Shown here piece after piece: positions 10,552 to 22,787 of a stretch of DNA of 58,077 nt. Origin of the DNA: Nevskiales bacterium (lineage in GTDB: Bacteria > Pseudomonadota > Gammaproteobacteria > Steroidobacterales > GCA-2729495); NCBI GenBank assembly GCA_011526045.1, contig WYBE01000044.1, positions 1 through 58,077 of the forward strand. The letters run 5' to 3'. The notes under the pieces were generated by a model. It saw only the letters and a list, made by a program, of their open reading frames with translations, did no database searches and was not told the origin of the DNA. Both the position numbers and the translations under genes were made by a program. The stretch's first letter is position 1, and each line of letters starts with the position of its first letter.

Positions 10552-12084
10552 CTAGAGGGGTATGTTGCCGTGCTTGCGCCAGGGATTTTTCAGGTCCTTG
10601 TTGCGCAGCATGGCGAATGACCGGCAGACGCGTGTACGGGTCGCGTGCGGCATGATGACGTCGTCGATGAATCCGCGCGCGCCCGCGATGAAGGGGTTTG
10701 CGAACTTGCGCCGGTACTCTTCGGTGCGCGCGGCAATCGCCGCCTCGTCGCCCAGGTCCTTGCGGAAGATGATCTCCACCGCGCCCTTCGGGCCCATCAC
10801 GGCGATCTCGGCGCTCGGCCAGGCGAAGTTCACGTCGCCGCGCAGATGCTTGGATGCCATCACGTCGTAGGCACCCCCGTAGGCCTTGCGCGTGATGACC
10901 GTGACCTTGGGCACGGTGGCCTCGGCATAGGCATAGAGGAGCTTGGCGCCGTGCTTGATGATCCCGCCGTACTCCTGCGCCGTGCCGGGCATGAAGCCGG
11001 GCACGTCCTCCAGCGTCAGTATCGGGATATTGAACGCGTCGCAGAAGCGCACGAAGCGCGCACCCTTGATGGCGGAGCTGATGTCGAGACAGCCGGCCAG
11101 AACCATCGGCTGGTTGGCGACCACGCCGATGGTGGCGCCTTCGAGGCGGATGAAGCCGATCACGATGTTCTTCGCGTAATCGGGCTGCAGTTCGAAGAAA
11201 TCGCCCTCGTCGGCGATCTTCAGGATCACTTCCTTGATGTCGTAGGGTTTCGCCGGGTCGTCCGGAACGAGCGTGTCGAGCGAGGGCTCGGTGCGCGACA
11301 GGGAGTCCGTGGTCGGCCAGACCGGCGGCTTTTCGCGGTTGTTCGCCGGCAGGAAGTTGAAGAACCGGCGCGCGCTGAGCAAGGCCTCGACGTCGTTCTC
11401 CATGGCGAGGTCGGCCACGCCCGAGCGCGAACTGTGCGTCATGGCGCCGCCGAGCTCTTCGGCCGAGACCTCCTCGTGGGTCACGGTCTTCACCACGTCG
11501 GGCCCGGTGACGAACATGTAGGAGCTGTCCTTCACCATGAAGGTGAAGTCCGTCATGGCGGGCGAATACACGGCGCCGCCGGCGCAGGGGCCCATGATGA
11601 CCGAAATCTGCGGCACGACGCCGGAGGCGAGCACGTTGCGCTGGAAGACTTCCGCGTAGCCGCCGAGCGAGGCCACACCTTCCTGGATGCGGGCGCCGCC
11701 GGAATCATTGAGACCGATCAGCGGCGCGCCGACCTTCAGCGCCTGCTCCATGATCTTGCAGATCTTTTCGGCGTGCGCCTCCGACAGCGAGCCGCCGAAC
11801 ACGGTGAAATCCTGGCTGAAAACGAATACCAGCCGGCCGTTGATGGTGCCGTAGCCCGTCACCACGCCGTCGCCCGGGATCTTCTGCTCGGCCATGCCGA
11901 AGTCCGAGCAGCGATGTTCCACGAACATGTCCCACTCTTCGAAACTGCCTTCGTCGAGCAGCAGCGCGAGACGTTCGCGCGCGGTCAGCTTGCCCTTGGC
12001 GTGCTGCGCCTCGATGCGCCTGGCGCCGCCGCCGACCTTGGCTGCTTCGCGCTTCTCCTCGAGCTGACGGATGATGTCCTGCAT
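10552..12084 (-). CDS. pccB: Propionyl-CoA carboxylase beta (carboxyltransferase) subunit
   Basis: 510 residues, two crotonase-like carboxyltransferase halves. Visible hallmarks are [74 protein letters not shown] segments, and the C-terminus [14 protein letters not shown] seen in PccB proteins. It accepts carboxyl from biotin and makes (S)-methylmalonyl-CoA. The start MQDIIRQL is preceded by GGGAGA; a longer upstream frame has no family similarity. It sits between the mutase and pccA genes. Confidence 0.94.
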   Translation of the reverse strand: MQDIIRQLEEKREAAKVGGGARRIEAQHAKGKLTARERLALLLDEGSFEEWDMFVEHRCSDFGMAEQKIPGDGVVTGYGTINGRLVFVFSQDFTVFGGSLSEAHAEKICKIMEQALKVGAPLIGLNDSGGARIQEGVASLGGYAEVFQRNVLASGVVPQISVIMGPCAGGAVYSPAMTDFTFMVKDSSYMFVTGPDVVKTVTHEEVSAEELGGAMTHSSRSGVADLAMENDVEALLSARRFFNFLPANNREKPPVWPTTDSLSRTEPSLDTLVPDDPAKPYDIKEVILKIADEGDFFELQPDYAKNIVIGFIRLEGATIGVVANQPMVLAGCLDISSAIKGARFVRFCDAFNIPILTLEDVPGFMPGTAQEYGGIIKHGAKLLYAYAEATVPKVTVITRKAYGGAYDVMASKHLRGDVNFAWPSAEIAVMGPKGAVEIIFRKDLGDEAAIAARTEEYRRKFANPFIAGARGFIDDVIMPHATRTRVCRSFAMLRNKDLKNPWRKHGNIPL

Positions 12085-12118
12085 GCATCTTTCTCCCGGC
12101 GCCGGTCCGCGGCACCGA

Positions 12119-14263
12119 TCAGGATGTTGCCTTGAGCAGTTCCAGTACCTGGCCGGCCGAAACCAGGACATTGGTGCCGGGCCCGAAAATCGCGGCTACT
12201 CCGGCATCCTTGAGCATGGCGTGGTCCTGCGGCGGGATGACGCCGCCGCACACCACGAGGATGTCGCCGCCGCCCTGGCGGGCGAGTTCCGCGGTCAACT
12301 GCGGCACCAGCGTCTTGTGGCCGGCCGCCTGGGAGGAGACGCCGACCACGTGCACGTCGTTCTCGATCGCGTGGCGCGCGGCCTCCTCGGGCGTCTGAAA
12401 CAGCGGGCCGATGTCCACGTCGAAGCCGAGGTCCGCGAATGCAGTTGCGATCACCTTGGCGCCGCGGTCATGCCCGTCCTGGCCGAGCTTGGCAACCAGC
12501 AGCCGCGGGCGGCGGCCGGTGCGGCGCGCGAAGTGCTCGACCTCCTGCTTGACGCGCGCGAAGCCTTCGTCACCTTCGTACACGGATCCGTACACTCCGC
12601 TGATGGAATGAATCAACGCCCGATGGCGTCCGAACACCTTTTCGAGCGCATCGGAGATCTCGCCGACGCTCGCCCTGGAGCGAGCGGCGGTGATAGCCAG
12701 TTCCAGCAGGTTGCCGCGGTTTTCTTCCGCCGCCCGGGCCAGTGCGGCCAGCGCTGCCTCGCAGGCTCCGCGGTCACGCGTGGCGCGCACCTGCTGCAGC
12801 CGCCCGACCTGTGCCTTGCGCACCGCCGTGTTGTCGATGTCGAGGACCTCGATTTCCGGCTCGTCTTCGCGTTCGTAGCGGTTGACGCCGACGATCACCT
12901 CTTCACCGCGGTCGATCCGGGCCTGGCGCAGCGCCGCCGACTGCTCGATGCGCATCTTCGGCATGCCGGATTCCACCGCCCGTGTCATGCCGCCGAGCTG
13001 CTCGACCTCGTCGATCAGCTTGCGGGCCTCGCCCGCGAGCGAGGCGGTGAGATGCTCGACGTAGTAGGAGCCGGCGAGCGGATCCACGACACGGGTCACG
13101 GCGGTCTCTTCCTGGATGACCAGTTGCGTGTTGCGGGCGATGTGTGCGGAGAACGGCGTCGGCAGGGCCAGCGCTTCGTCGAATGAATTGGTGTGCAGCG
13201 ACTGCGTGCCACCGAGGACTGCGGCCAGCGCCTCGATCGTGGTGCGGATCACGTTGTTGTAGGGGTCGCGGCTGGTCAGGCTGACGCCGGAGGTCTGGCA
13301 GTGGGTACGCAGCATGAGCGAGCGCGGGTCCTGCGGCTGGAAGAGCTCCTGCATGAGCTGCGCCCAGAGCAGGCGTGCCGCGCGCAGCTTGGCCACTTCC
13401 ATGAAGAAGTTCATGCCGATGCCGAAGAAAAACGACAGTCGTGGCGCGAACTCGTCCACCGCGAGCCCGCTCGCGATCGCCGCCCGCACGTACTCGATGC
13501 CGTCGGCGATGGTGAAGCCGAGTTCCTGCACGCAGGTCGCGCCGGCCTCCTGCATGTGATAGCCCGAGATCGAGATCGGATTGAACTTCGGCATGTGCCG
13601 GGCCGTGTAGCCGATGATGTCGGCCACGATGCGCATCGAAGGCGCCGGCGGGTAGATGTAGGTGTTGCGGACCATGAACTCCTTGAGGATGTCGTTCTGC
13701 AGGGTCCCGGCGAGCGCCGCCTGCCCGACACCCTGTTCCTCGGCCGCCACCACGTACATGGCCATCACCGGCAGGACCGCGCCGTTCATCGTCATGGACA
13801 CCGACATGCGGTCGAGCGGGATCTGGTCGAACAGGATCTTCATGTCCTCGACGGTGTCGATGGCGACGCCGGCTTTGCCGACATCGCCCACCACACGCGG
13901 GTGGTCGGAGTCGTAGCCGCGGTGCGTGGGCAGGTCGAAGGCGACCGACAGCCCGGTCTGGCCGGCGGCGAGGTTGCGCCGGTAGAAGGCGTTGGATTCT
14001 TCGGCCGTCGAGAAGCCGGCGTACTGGCGCACCGTCCAGGGCCGAACCGCGTACATGGTGGCGCGCGGACCGCGCACGTACGGCGCGAAGCCGGGGAGGG
14101 CATCGAGATGCTCGAGCCGGGCGAGGTCCGCGGCGCTGTACAGCGGCTTGACCGCGATGCCCTCCGGGGTCTGCCAGGCCATCTCGGCCGGGGGGTGCCC
14201 GCCGTTTTCACGGGCGGCGAGTCGTTCCCAGTCGGCGAGCGTGCGTTTCGCGAAACCTGTCAT
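12119..14263 (-). CDS. scpA: Methylmalonyl-CoA mutase, single-chain type
   Basis: 714 residues, equal in length to E. coli Sbm/ScpA and to large subunits elsewhere. The N-terminal barrel includes [43 protein letters not shown] substrate segments and [15 protein letters not shown]. The C-terminal B12-binding domain has base-off motif D-x-H-x-x-G with His598 in GQDGHDRG. It converts (R)-methylmalonyl-CoA to succinyl-CoA using adenosylcobalamin. The ATG overlaps the stop of the lyase gene by four bases (ATGA), indicating translational coupling. No cobalamin riboswitch was recognised upstream of the operon. Confidence 0.95.
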   Translation of the reverse strand: MTGFAKRTLADWERLAARENGGHPPAEMAWQTPEGIAVKPLYSAADLARLEHLDALPGFAPYVRGPRATMYAVRPWTVRQYAGFSTAEESNAFYRRNLAAGQTGLSVAFDLPTHRGYDSDHPRVVGDVGKAGVAIDTVEDMKILFDQIPLDRMSVSMTMNGAVLPVMAMYVVAAEEQGVGQAALAGTLQNDILKEFMVRNTYIYPPAPSMRIVADIIGYTARHMPKFNPISISGYHMQEAGATCVQELGFTIADGIEYVRAAIASGLAVDEFAPRLSFFFGIGMNFFMEVAKLRAARLLWAQLMQELFQPQDPRSLMLRTHCQTSGVSLTSRDPYNNVIRTTIEALAAVLGGTQSLHTNSFDEALALPTPFSAHIARNTQLVIQEETAVTRVVDPLAGSYYVEHLTASLAGEARKLIDEVEQLGGMTRAVESGMPKMRIEQSAALRQARIDRGEEVIVGVNRYEREDEPEIEVLDIDNTAVRKAQVGRLQQVRATRDRGACEAALAALARAAEENRGNLLELAITAARSRASVGEISDALEKVFGRHRALIHSISGVYGSVYEGDEGFARVKQEVEHFARRTGRRPRLLVAKLGQDGHDRGAKVIATAFADLGFDVDIGPLFQTPEEAARHAIENDVHVVGVSSQAAGHKTLVPQLTAELARQGGGDILVVCGGVIPPQDHAMLKDAGVAAIFGPGTNVLVSAGQVLELLKATS

Positions 14264-15174
14264 GTCTTCCTGTCCTGCGCCGCGCGCTCCCCGACCGCCT
14301 GGTGCAAGGCCAGGATCCGGCGGGCCTCTTCCGCGTGCAGTCGCTCGACCATGCGACCGTCGAGTACCGCAATCCCCTGGTCGGCTGCTGCCGCCGCCTC
14401 CCACGCTGCGACGAGCTGACTGGCCGCGGCGGCCTCGTCGGCCGAGACCCCGAAGATCTCGTTAGCCGCGGCGATCTGGTCCGGGTGGATGAGCGTCTTG
14501 CCGTCGAAGCCGAGTGCCTTGCCTTGCCGGCAGGCATCCCGGAACCCCGACGGGTTGCGAAACTCCGCGAAAATCCCGTCCAGTATATCAACACCCCGGG
14601 CCCGGGCCGCCAGCACGCAGTGGCTGAGAGCCGGCAGCAGACCGAGGCGTTGCGGGTCGGGCGGCAGGCGCAGCGCTTTGGCCAGGTCGGCCGTGCCCAT
14701 GACGATGACTGCCACCCGCGGCGCGAGGCTCGCGATGGCCTCGATGGCGAGCACCGAGCGCGGTGTCTCCGCCATCACCCAGACCGGCATGGCGCTGCCG
14801 CCGGCACGGTCGAGCCAGCCGATCGCAGCATGCAGCGAAGCCGTGTCGTCTATCTTCGGGAACAGCACCGCGTCGGCGGCACTGCCGGCGACGGCTGCGA
14901 TGTCGTCCGCTCCCCACGCGGTGTCGAGCCCGTTCACGCGTATCACCACCTCGCGTCCGCCGAAGCCACCGCTCGCCGCGGCTTCGACCGCGGCGAGCCG
15001 TGCGGCCAGCTTGGCGCCGGGCGCCACCGCATCCTCGAGATCGATGATGACCGCATCGGCGGCGAGCCGCTGCGACTTTTCCAGGGCGCGCGCGTTCGAA
15101 CCTGGCACGTACAACGCCGAGCGACGCGGCTGCACCGGGCCGGAGCCCGGCTTGCGTTCCGGCATGTCAGTCAT
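14260..15174 (-). CDS. CoA ester lyase of the HpcH/HpaI-CitE family
   Basis: 304 residues. The family signature [30 protein letters not shown] lies near 21-50, with VVIRVNG, a metal-binding acid in VLFPKIDD, and [13 protein letters not shown] near 228-240. Relatives cleave malyl-CoA, beta-methylmalyl-CoA, citramalyl-CoA or citryl-CoA. A lyase between a matB-like ligase and methylmalonyl-CoA mutase suggests a C4-C5 CoA ester connected to propionyl-CoA, for example methylmalyl- or citramalyl-CoA. The exact substrate is not set by sequence. Overlaps of 4 and 8 bases with its neighbours show tight operon packing. Confidence 0.85.
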   Translation of the reverse strand: MTDMPERKPGSGPVQPRRSALYVPGSNARALEKSQRLAADAVIIDLEDAVAPGAKLAARLAAVEAAASGGFGGREVVIRVNGLDTAWGADDIAAVAGSAADAVLFPKIDDTASLHAAIGWLDRAGGSAMPVWVMAETPRSVLAIEAIASLAPRVAVIVMGTADLAKALRLPPDPQRLGLLPALSHCVLAARARGVDILDGIFAEFRNPSGFRDACRQGKALGFDGKTLIHPDQIAAANEIFGVSADEAAAASQLVAAWEAAAAADQGIAVLDGRMVERLHAEEARRILALHQAVGERAAQDRKT

Positions 15175-16699
15175 CGTTTAAGGCGCCTCCGTCGCGGAAG
15201 GTGTGCGCATAGCGCGTACGCAGTGCAGTCTTTTCGACCTTGCCCATCGCGTTGCGCGGCAATTCGGCCAGCATGAATACCCGCTTGGGTACCTTGAAGC
15301 CCGCCAGCTGCTCTTTTACGCCCGCGATGATACCGGCTTCGCCGGGTCCGGCTCCCGGGCCGGCGACGACTGCGGCGATTACCGCCTCGCCGAAATCCGG
15401 ATGCGGGACGCCCACGACCGCCGACTCGGCTACGCCGGGCAGGCCGTCGATCGCGTTTTCGACCTCGCGCGGATAGACGTTGAGCCCACCGGTGATGATC
15501 AGGTCCTTGCTCCGGCCGCTGAGGGTCAGGTAGCCGTCCGCGCTGATCCAGCCCTGGTCACCGGTGCGAAAGAAGCCGTCATCGGTGAAGGAATCGGCCC
15601 TCCCGCCGGCATGACGCCAGTAGCCGTGAAAGACATTGGCTCCGGACACTTCGACTTCGCCGATCTCCCCGGATGCCAACTGCTTCCCGTGCGCGCCGAC
15701 TACGCGCACCGTCACGCCGGGCAGCGACCGGCCGACACTTCCCGCGCGCCGCTGTCCGTGCAGCGGGTTGCTGCAGATCATGCCCGTCTCGGTCATGCCG
15801 TACCGTTCGAGCAACTCGTGGCCGGTGCGCTCCCTGAATGCAGCGAAGGTCGTCGGCGGGAGGGGCGCAGAGCCGGAAATGAACAGCCGCATGTGACGGC
15901 AGCGTTCCCGGTCGAGGCCGGACTCGCGCAACAGCCGGGTGTAGTAGGTCGGTACGCCCATCATGACGCTGCAGTCGGGCAGCATGGCAAGCACGGCACT
16001 GGCATCGAATCGCGGCAGGAAGGCCAGGCTGGCGCCGCTCGCGAGTGCGCAACCGAGTCCCACGAACAGGCCGTGCGCATGATGCAGCGGCAGCGCGTGC
16101 AGGAGCCGGTCTGCCGCGGTGAAGCCCCAGGCCGCAACCAGGTCCATGACATTCGCGCTGAGGTTGCCGTGGCTGATGACGGCGCCCTTGGGCCGGTCGG
16201 TGGTGCCGGAGGTATATAAAAGAATGGCCGGATCGTCCGCCCGCCGGTGCACCAGAGGCGGTGCGCCTGAAGCGGTACGGCCGTCCGTTGCCAGTGTGCC
16301 TTCGCCGTCCGCGCCGAGGGTGAGCAGCCGGCAGCCGGCCGGGAGCAGCGCACGGAACAGGGTCTCGCGGGCGGGGTCGCAGACCGCGAGCGCCGGCGCA
16401 GCATCGGTCACCAGCCATGCAATCTCGTCTTTCTGGTAGGCATCGTTCAGCGGGTGAAACACGTAGCCGCCGCGCAGGCAGGCGAGATAGAGCCAGACCG
16501 CCTGCGGCGACTTCGCCACTTGCACCGTGACCCGGTCGCCCGCGACCAGGCCGAGTCCGGCGAGCCGCACAGCGAGCGCTGCGCAGTGTTGCTCCATGTC
16601 CGCGTAGCTGAAGGCTGCGCCCGGCGGCGTGACCAGCAGGGGCGCGCGCCGGTCGGCCGGAAAAGCGCGGGCGAAGTGTGCAAACAGGTTGTCATTCAT
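15167..16699 (-). CDS. matB: Malonyl-CoA/methylmalonyl-CoA synthetase (MatB-like)
   Basis: 510 residues, an ANL-superfamily adenylating ligase. It shows the P-loop LLYTSGTTDRPKGA, the A5 motif YGMTETGM, A7 TGDQGW, A8 GRSKDLIITGGLNVYP and catalytic lysine in NAMGKVEK near the C-terminus. MatB-like signatures are LPLHHAHGLFVGLG, GVPTYYTRLLRES and SNPLHGQRRAGSVG. It would activate malonate or methylmalonate with ATP and CoA. The start MNDNLF aligns with the beginning of MatB proteins; a GTG 66 bases upstream would add 22 unrelated residues. It is the first gene of the methylmalonyl operon, 379 bp from the divergent gene. Confidence 0.85.
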   Translation of the reverse strand: MNDNLFAHFARAFPADRRAPLLVTPPGAAFSYADMEQHCAALAVRLAGLGLVAGDRVTVQVAKSPQAVWLYLACLRGGYVFHPLNDAYQKDEIAWLVTDAAPALAVCDPARETLFRALLPAGCRLLTLGADGEGTLATDGRTASGAPPLVHRRADDPAILLYTSGTTDRPKGAVISHGNLSANVMDLVAAWGFTAADRLLHALPLHHAHGLFVGLGCALASGASLAFLPRFDASAVLAMLPDCSVMMGVPTYYTRLLRESGLDRERCRHMRLFISGSAPLPPTTFAAFRERTGHELLERYGMTETGMICSNPLHGQRRAGSVGRSLPGVTVRVVGAHGKQLASGEIGEVEVSGANVFHGYWRHAGGRADSFTDDGFFRTGDQGWISADGYLTLSGRSKDLIITGGLNVYPREVENAIDGLPGVAESAVVGVPHPDFGEAVIAAVVAGPGAGPGEAGIIAGVKEQLAGFKVPKRVFMLAELPRNAMGKVEKTALRTRYAHTFRDGGALNDD

Positions 16700-16887
16700 G
16701 ACGCGGCTGGCCAGTGCGCCGGTTGCGGCGGTGGGCAACAAGGATAACGCCAGCGTGTTGTGCACGGTCTCGGGTGTCAGCCGGAACGCTCCGCGATGGT
16801 ACTGCTGCGCGGTTGACCCACTGCGGCCGGCTGCGCCGTCGCGCGCGATACCGGCCGCAGCGATACGCCCCGGTACGCGTTGCGGTT

Positions 16888-16904
16888 GAAACGGCGTGCG
16901 TTTC
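16888..16904. promoter_or_regulatory. Inverted repeat, candidate operator of the methylmalonyl operon
   Basis: Perfect dyad GAAACG-GCGTG-CGTTTC, 17 bp, about 190 bp upstream of the matB start. The size suits a dimeric GntR- or TetR-type repressor, the usual regulators of mat and propionate genes, but no regulator gene lies in the operon. Function is inferred from symmetry and position only. Confidence 0.35.
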
Positions 16905-16943
16905 CACGCAATCGCTGCGGTTTTCCGGACGCAGGTCGTGCTT

Positions 16944-16988
16944 ATTGTGAAAACACGCTGGCGGCGGGCGCTGCGCGCTGACTACAAT
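16944..16988 (+). promoter_or_regulatory. Promoter-like element of gene A
   Basis: ATTGTGAAAA at 16944-16953 and TACAAT at 16983-16988, start to start 39 bases. Genes B and C have ATTATGACAA and a TAnnnT hexamer 40 bases apart, so the arrangement is shared by all three paralogues. No good -35 box lies in between, which suggests an activator site plus a -10 box. Confidence 0.4.
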
Positions 16989-17078
16989 GCCGCCCACAAC
17001 TCACAGGCCCGCAGCACACGAACAACCGCGGGTTCACGTCGCATCCGGCAGGGTGCGGCATTTGCCAGGGAAGGCCAC

Positions 17079-17786
17079 ATGCATCGATTGCTGCGTTCTC
17101 GCTTTGTCCTCTCGATCGGCGTGTTGGCGTTGCTGGCTGGCCCGTTTGCGGCGGCGCGCGCCATGGTGATCGAGTGCGGCCCGACCTTGTGCTTCGAGTA
17201 TGACGAGACGCAGGCCGCCATCGGCAGCCTGGGCGCGCCCGTGCTCGTGGGCGATGCCATGCGGTTCCTGCCGCCGGCCCTGTGGCTGGCGTCGGCCGGC
17301 GGCGCAAGCGTTGCGGATGCCTCTGCCAGCTTCGTGTTCGACCGGATCTACAGCCCGGCGGGCGGCGAGATTCTTGCGCTGCGCGCGCTGGCAGAAGGCG
17401 ATTACGAGATCATCGGCAGCGGCACGGTGGCCAGCCGTATCGAGCTCGGCGTGAAGAGCAATCTCTCCGCCGAAGAGGTCGCGGCTGCCGCCGTGTTCAG
17501 CGATGCCGGCGACTCATCGGGCGCGCTCCTGTGGAGCCGCGATGTCCTGGCGTCCGTGGCAGGCGCATTCGCGGCGCCGACGACCGATATTCGCGTGACC
17601 GTCGGCAATCTGCTGCAGGTCAGCACAGCCGCATCCAGCGACCTCGCCTGGATCCAGGACAAGTTCCTGATCGTGACGGCGGAGGTCGGCGCGCCGGTGC
17701 CGCTCCCCGGCGCCCTGTGGTTGTTCGTGACTGCCGGCGCCGCACTCGGTGCGTTCCGGGTACGGCGAGTGGCCCACACCGCCTGA
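17079..17786 (+). CDS. Secreted protein with VPLPA-CTERM sorting tail, paralogue A
   Basis: 235 residues. A signal peptide covers about 1-28. The mature domain starts with IECGPTLCFEYDETQAAIGSLGAP and has a two-cysteine CGPxxC motif shared with the next two genes. The C-terminus has VPLPGALWLFVTAGAALG followed by an arginine-containing end, the VPLPA variant of PEP-CTERM signals that exosortases cleave. GGGAAGG precedes the ATG. It is the most divergent of the three. No exosortase gene is in the window. Function of the domain is unknown; export to the cell surface or matrix is inferred from the tail. Confidence 0.78.
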   Translation: MHRLLRSRFVLSIGVLALLAGPFAAARAMVIECGPTLCFEYDETQAAIGSLGAPVLVGDAMRFLPPALWLASAGGASVADASASFVFDRIYSPAGGEILALRALAEGDYEIIGSGTVASRIELGVKSNLSAEEVAAAAVFSDAGDSSGALLWSRDVLASVAGAFAAPTTDIRVTVGNLLQVSTAASSDLAWIQDKFLIVTAEVGAPVPLPGALWLFVTAGAALGAFRVRRVAHTA

Positions 17787-17886
17787 CTGACACAGGCCCG
17801 CCTGCCGCGGGGCGAGGCCGCCCCCTGCGCCGGTACCGCACTACGGTGGCGGTCGAGCCCGGGTTCGGGCGGCAATGGGCCGGCGA

Positions 17887-17947
17887 ATTATGACAACTCC
17901 GCTGCCTGACGGCGGTTGCAGTCCGCTATGATGCCTGCCAAGAATAC
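17887..17947 (+). promoter_or_regulatory. Shared upstream element of gene B
   Basis: ATTATGACAA at 17887-17896, TATGAT at 17927-17932 and AGAATAC at 17941-17947. The same three words occur in the same order and spacing (within one base) before gene C. Part may simply reflect the recent duplication, but the first two are also present before the more distant gene A. Confidence 0.45.
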
Positions 17948-18024
17948 GTCTAAACCACAGGCTAGGCCTGCGCCCAGGTATCCGGCGGTCAATGGCGCAA
18001 GCGCCTTCGGGGGAGGAAAACATC

Positions 18025-18762
18025 GTGCTATTCAATCGTTCCGTGCAGATGCTGCACGATCATGGTCGTCATCTGGCGTGGCTGGCCGTTCTGGCGCTGG
18101 CCGGTGCCGTACCGGCAAATGCTGCCACCATCACTGACTGCGGACCCAACGTCTGCTACGAGTACGACGACGCCCAGGCGGCGGTGGCCCTGACGGGCCT
18201 GCCGTCGCTGGTTGGCGACGACATGCGGTTTCTGCCGCCGGCGTTTCGCGCGCAGTCCAGCGGTGGCGCAGGCTGGGTGACGGCGACGGCGAGCTTCGTT
18301 TTCGCGCGGGTCTACACGGTCGATCCCAATGACGAGATCGCGACCTTCCACACCGCGGAGGAACTCGACTACGAGATCGTTACCGATGGCCAGGTCAGCG
18401 CGACGCTCTACACGCGGGCGCTCAGCAATATCCTTCTGACCGATGACACCAGCACCACCGTGAACTGGGGCCCGGTCAGCGGCGATACGGGTGGGGCGCA
18501 GGTCGATGATATTGCGGCCTACCTGTACCCGGCAGCGATGTTTGCCGCTGCGGCGAACGACCTGCAGATCACGATCGAGAACACGATTCGCGCCTACACC
18601 GATGCGCTTGCCGAAGATGCCTTCATCCAGAAGAAATTCACGCTGTCGACCGTGACGCGGGATTCCATCAACGTGGTGCCGGTGCCGGCTGCGGTGTGGC
18701 TGTTCGGTTCTGCGCTTGGCCTGATTGGTGGGATACGGCGCAGGGCGGTTCGAGGGGGCTGA
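18025..18762 (+). CDS. Secreted protein with VPLPA-CTERM sorting tail, paralogue B
   Basis: 245 residues. The GTG start is chosen because GGGGGAGGAAAAC lies just before it, matching the gene C arrangement; an ATG 33 bases upstream has no ribosome site. A signal peptide ends near AVPANA. The mature protein starts with CGPNVCYEYDDAQAA and is very similar to gene C through FIQKKFTLST near residue 210. The tail VPVPAAVWLFGSALGLIGGIRRR is a textbook VPLPA-CTERM. Genes B and C look like a recent tandem duplication. Biological role unknown; surface anchoring or release by an exosortase is inferred. Confidence 0.82.
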   Translation: MLFNRSVQMLHDHGRHLAWLAVLALAGAVPANAATITDCGPNVCYEYDDAQAAVALTGLPSLVGDDMRFLPPAFRAQSSGGAGWVTATASFVFARVYTVDPNDEIATFHTAEELDYEIVTDGQVSATLYTRALSNILLTDDTSTTVNWGPVSGDTGGAQVDDIAAYLYPAAMFAAAANDLQITIENTIRAYTDALAEDAFIQKKFTLSTVTRDSINVVPVPAAVWLFGSALGLIGGIRRRAVRGG

Positions 18763-18796
18763 AAGCCGCCGGTGCAGCCTTAGGTTTTAGGCGCTG

Positions 18797-18856
18797 ATTA
18801 TGACAAATAGGCTACCCGACCATCCCGGTGGTCCGGTAGGCTACAGGCGAGAATAC
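18797..18856 (+). promoter_or_regulatory. Shared upstream element of gene C
   Basis: ATTATGACAA at 18797-18806, TAGGCT at 18837-18842 and AGAATAC at 18850-18856, in the same spacing as before gene B. GGTAGGCTAC also forms an imperfect repeat of TAGGCTACC at 18808-18816. Confidence 0.45.
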
Positions 18857-18932
18857 TGTTTCAGCCAACAGACCATGCCGCCCGAAGAGGCGTCCTGGTA
18901 ATAAACAGCAGAAATATTCTGGGGAGGATCTC

Positions 18933-19661
18933 GTGATCAGCAGTCGCTCTGTGCATCTCCTGCAAGGTGTTGCCCGCCGTCCGCTGTGGCTGGCCGCCTT
19001 GGTGCTGGCTGGTGCCGCACCGGCGAACGCCGCCATCATCACGGCCTGCGGACCCAACGTTTGTTACGAATACGACAATGCCCAGGCCGCGATTGCGCTG
19101 ACGGGCACGCCGTCGCTGGTCGGCGACGACATGCAGTTTCTGCCGTCGGTATTCAAGGCACAGTCCAGCGGTGGCGCGGGCTGGGTGACGGCGACGGCGA
19201 ACTTCATTTTCTCGCGGGTGTACACCGTCGATCCCAATAACGAGATCGCGAGCTTCAAGACCTTCGAAGAGTTCGACTACGAGATCATCACCGACGGTCA
19301 GGTGCGGGCGGCGCTCTATACGCAGGCGCGCAGCAATATCCTCTCCTCCGATGGCACCAGCACCCTCGTCAACTGGGGCCCGGTCAGCGGTGACACCGGC
19401 GGCGCACAGATCGATGACATCACGGCCTGGCTCTATCCGGCCACCGCGTTCACTGGTGCGGCGAGCGACATGGCGGTCACGATCCAGAACACGCTGCGCG
19501 CCTTCACCGATGCGTCCGGCGAGGATGCCTTCATCCAGAAGAAGTTCACCCTGACGACGCTGACGACCTCACCGGTACCGGTTCCGGCCGCCGTGTGGCT
19601 GTTTGGCTCCGCGCTCGGCCTGTTCGGCTGGCTGCGGCGCCGGGCGGCGCGGTTGTCGTAG
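18933..19661 (+). CDS. Secreted protein with VPLPA-CTERM sorting tail, paralogue C
   Basis: 242 residues from a GTG start preceded by GGGGAGGA. A signal peptide ends near APANA; the mature part starts CGPNVCYEYDNAQAA. Long blocks such as NWGPVSGDTGGAQIDDI and EDAFIQKKFTL are the same in gene B. The C-terminal PVPVPAAVWLFGSALGLFGWLRRR is the VPLPA-CTERM signal: proline motif, hydrophobic helix, basic end. It is followed by a strong hairpin terminator, so genes A, B and C each probably have their own promoter and only C has an obvious terminator. Confidence 0.82.
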   Translation: MISSRSVHLLQGVARRPLWLAALVLAGAAPANAAIITACGPNVCYEYDNAQAAIALTGTPSLVGDDMQFLPSVFKAQSSGGAGWVTATANFIFSRVYTVDPNNEIASFKTFEEFDYEIITDGQVRAALYTQARSNILSSDGTSTLVNWGPVSGDTGGAQIDDITAWLYPATAFTGAASDMAVTIQNTLRAFTDASGEDAFIQKKFTLTTLTTSPVPVPAAVWLFGSALGLFGWLRRRAARLS

Positions 19662-19689
19662 GACTGTCGTAGAACCGTCGTAAGACTCA

Positions 19690-19717
19690 GGGGGCGGCGC
19701 CGCTGGCGGCCGCCCCC
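19690..19717 (+). terminator. Hairpin between gene C and convergent aceE
   Basis: Perfect 9 bp stem GGGGGCGGC/GCCGCCCCC with a 10-base loop, followed by TTCAATTTC. It lies 28 bases after the gene C stop and 48 bases from the aceE stop, so it may serve both transcripts. Confidence 0.65.
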
Positions 19718-19765
19718 TTCAATTTCTGGCGCTGTCGCGCCGAACCGGGGCAGCCGGTTGTCTTC

Positions 19766-22477
<2,712 letters not shown>

Positions 22478-22787
22478 GCCTGCGAATCCCGTTCGAGCCT
22501 GTGAACCTGCGCGCAAGCGGCCATATTGCAGCGCACGAGGGGTTACGCCAAGGGTTGCCGTGCCGGGGCTTCCGCGGTGAGGACGCGGACCGGCGCTTGC
22601 GACATCGATCAGGAAGCAGTTCTGAATCAGGTTCTAACATGTTGAAATCCACGCATGTTGGTGCGGTGGTCATTTGCAGCGATTCGCCAGCAGGCGCTGT
22701 GGCGCCGGGTTGCGTGACGAACCCCAGCAACGGCATGCTGGCGTCCGATCCGCTTCGTCAGCGACACCGGAGGCGTCGGGCAGCCAC

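Larger units (their letters stand above)
16700..17078. other. Divergent intergenic region between matB operon and VPLPA gene A
   Basis: These 379 bp must hold the promoter of the seven-gene methylmalonyl operon (leftward) and that of gene A (rightward). It contains a perfect inverted repeat at 16888-16904 and the ATTGTGAAAA/TACAAT pair at 16944-16988. No small gene, riboswitch or repeat copy was recognised. Confidence 0.6.

Noticed and set aside
12064..16765. Cobalamin riboswitch for the mutase operon
   Set aside because: No B12-box-like segment was recognised upstream of matB or within the short junctions of the operon.
17079..19661. Sigma-54 promoters for the VPLPA-CTERM genes
   Set aside because: PEP-CTERM genes are often sigma-54 dependent, but no TGGCAC-N5-TTGC pattern occurs before genes A, B or C.
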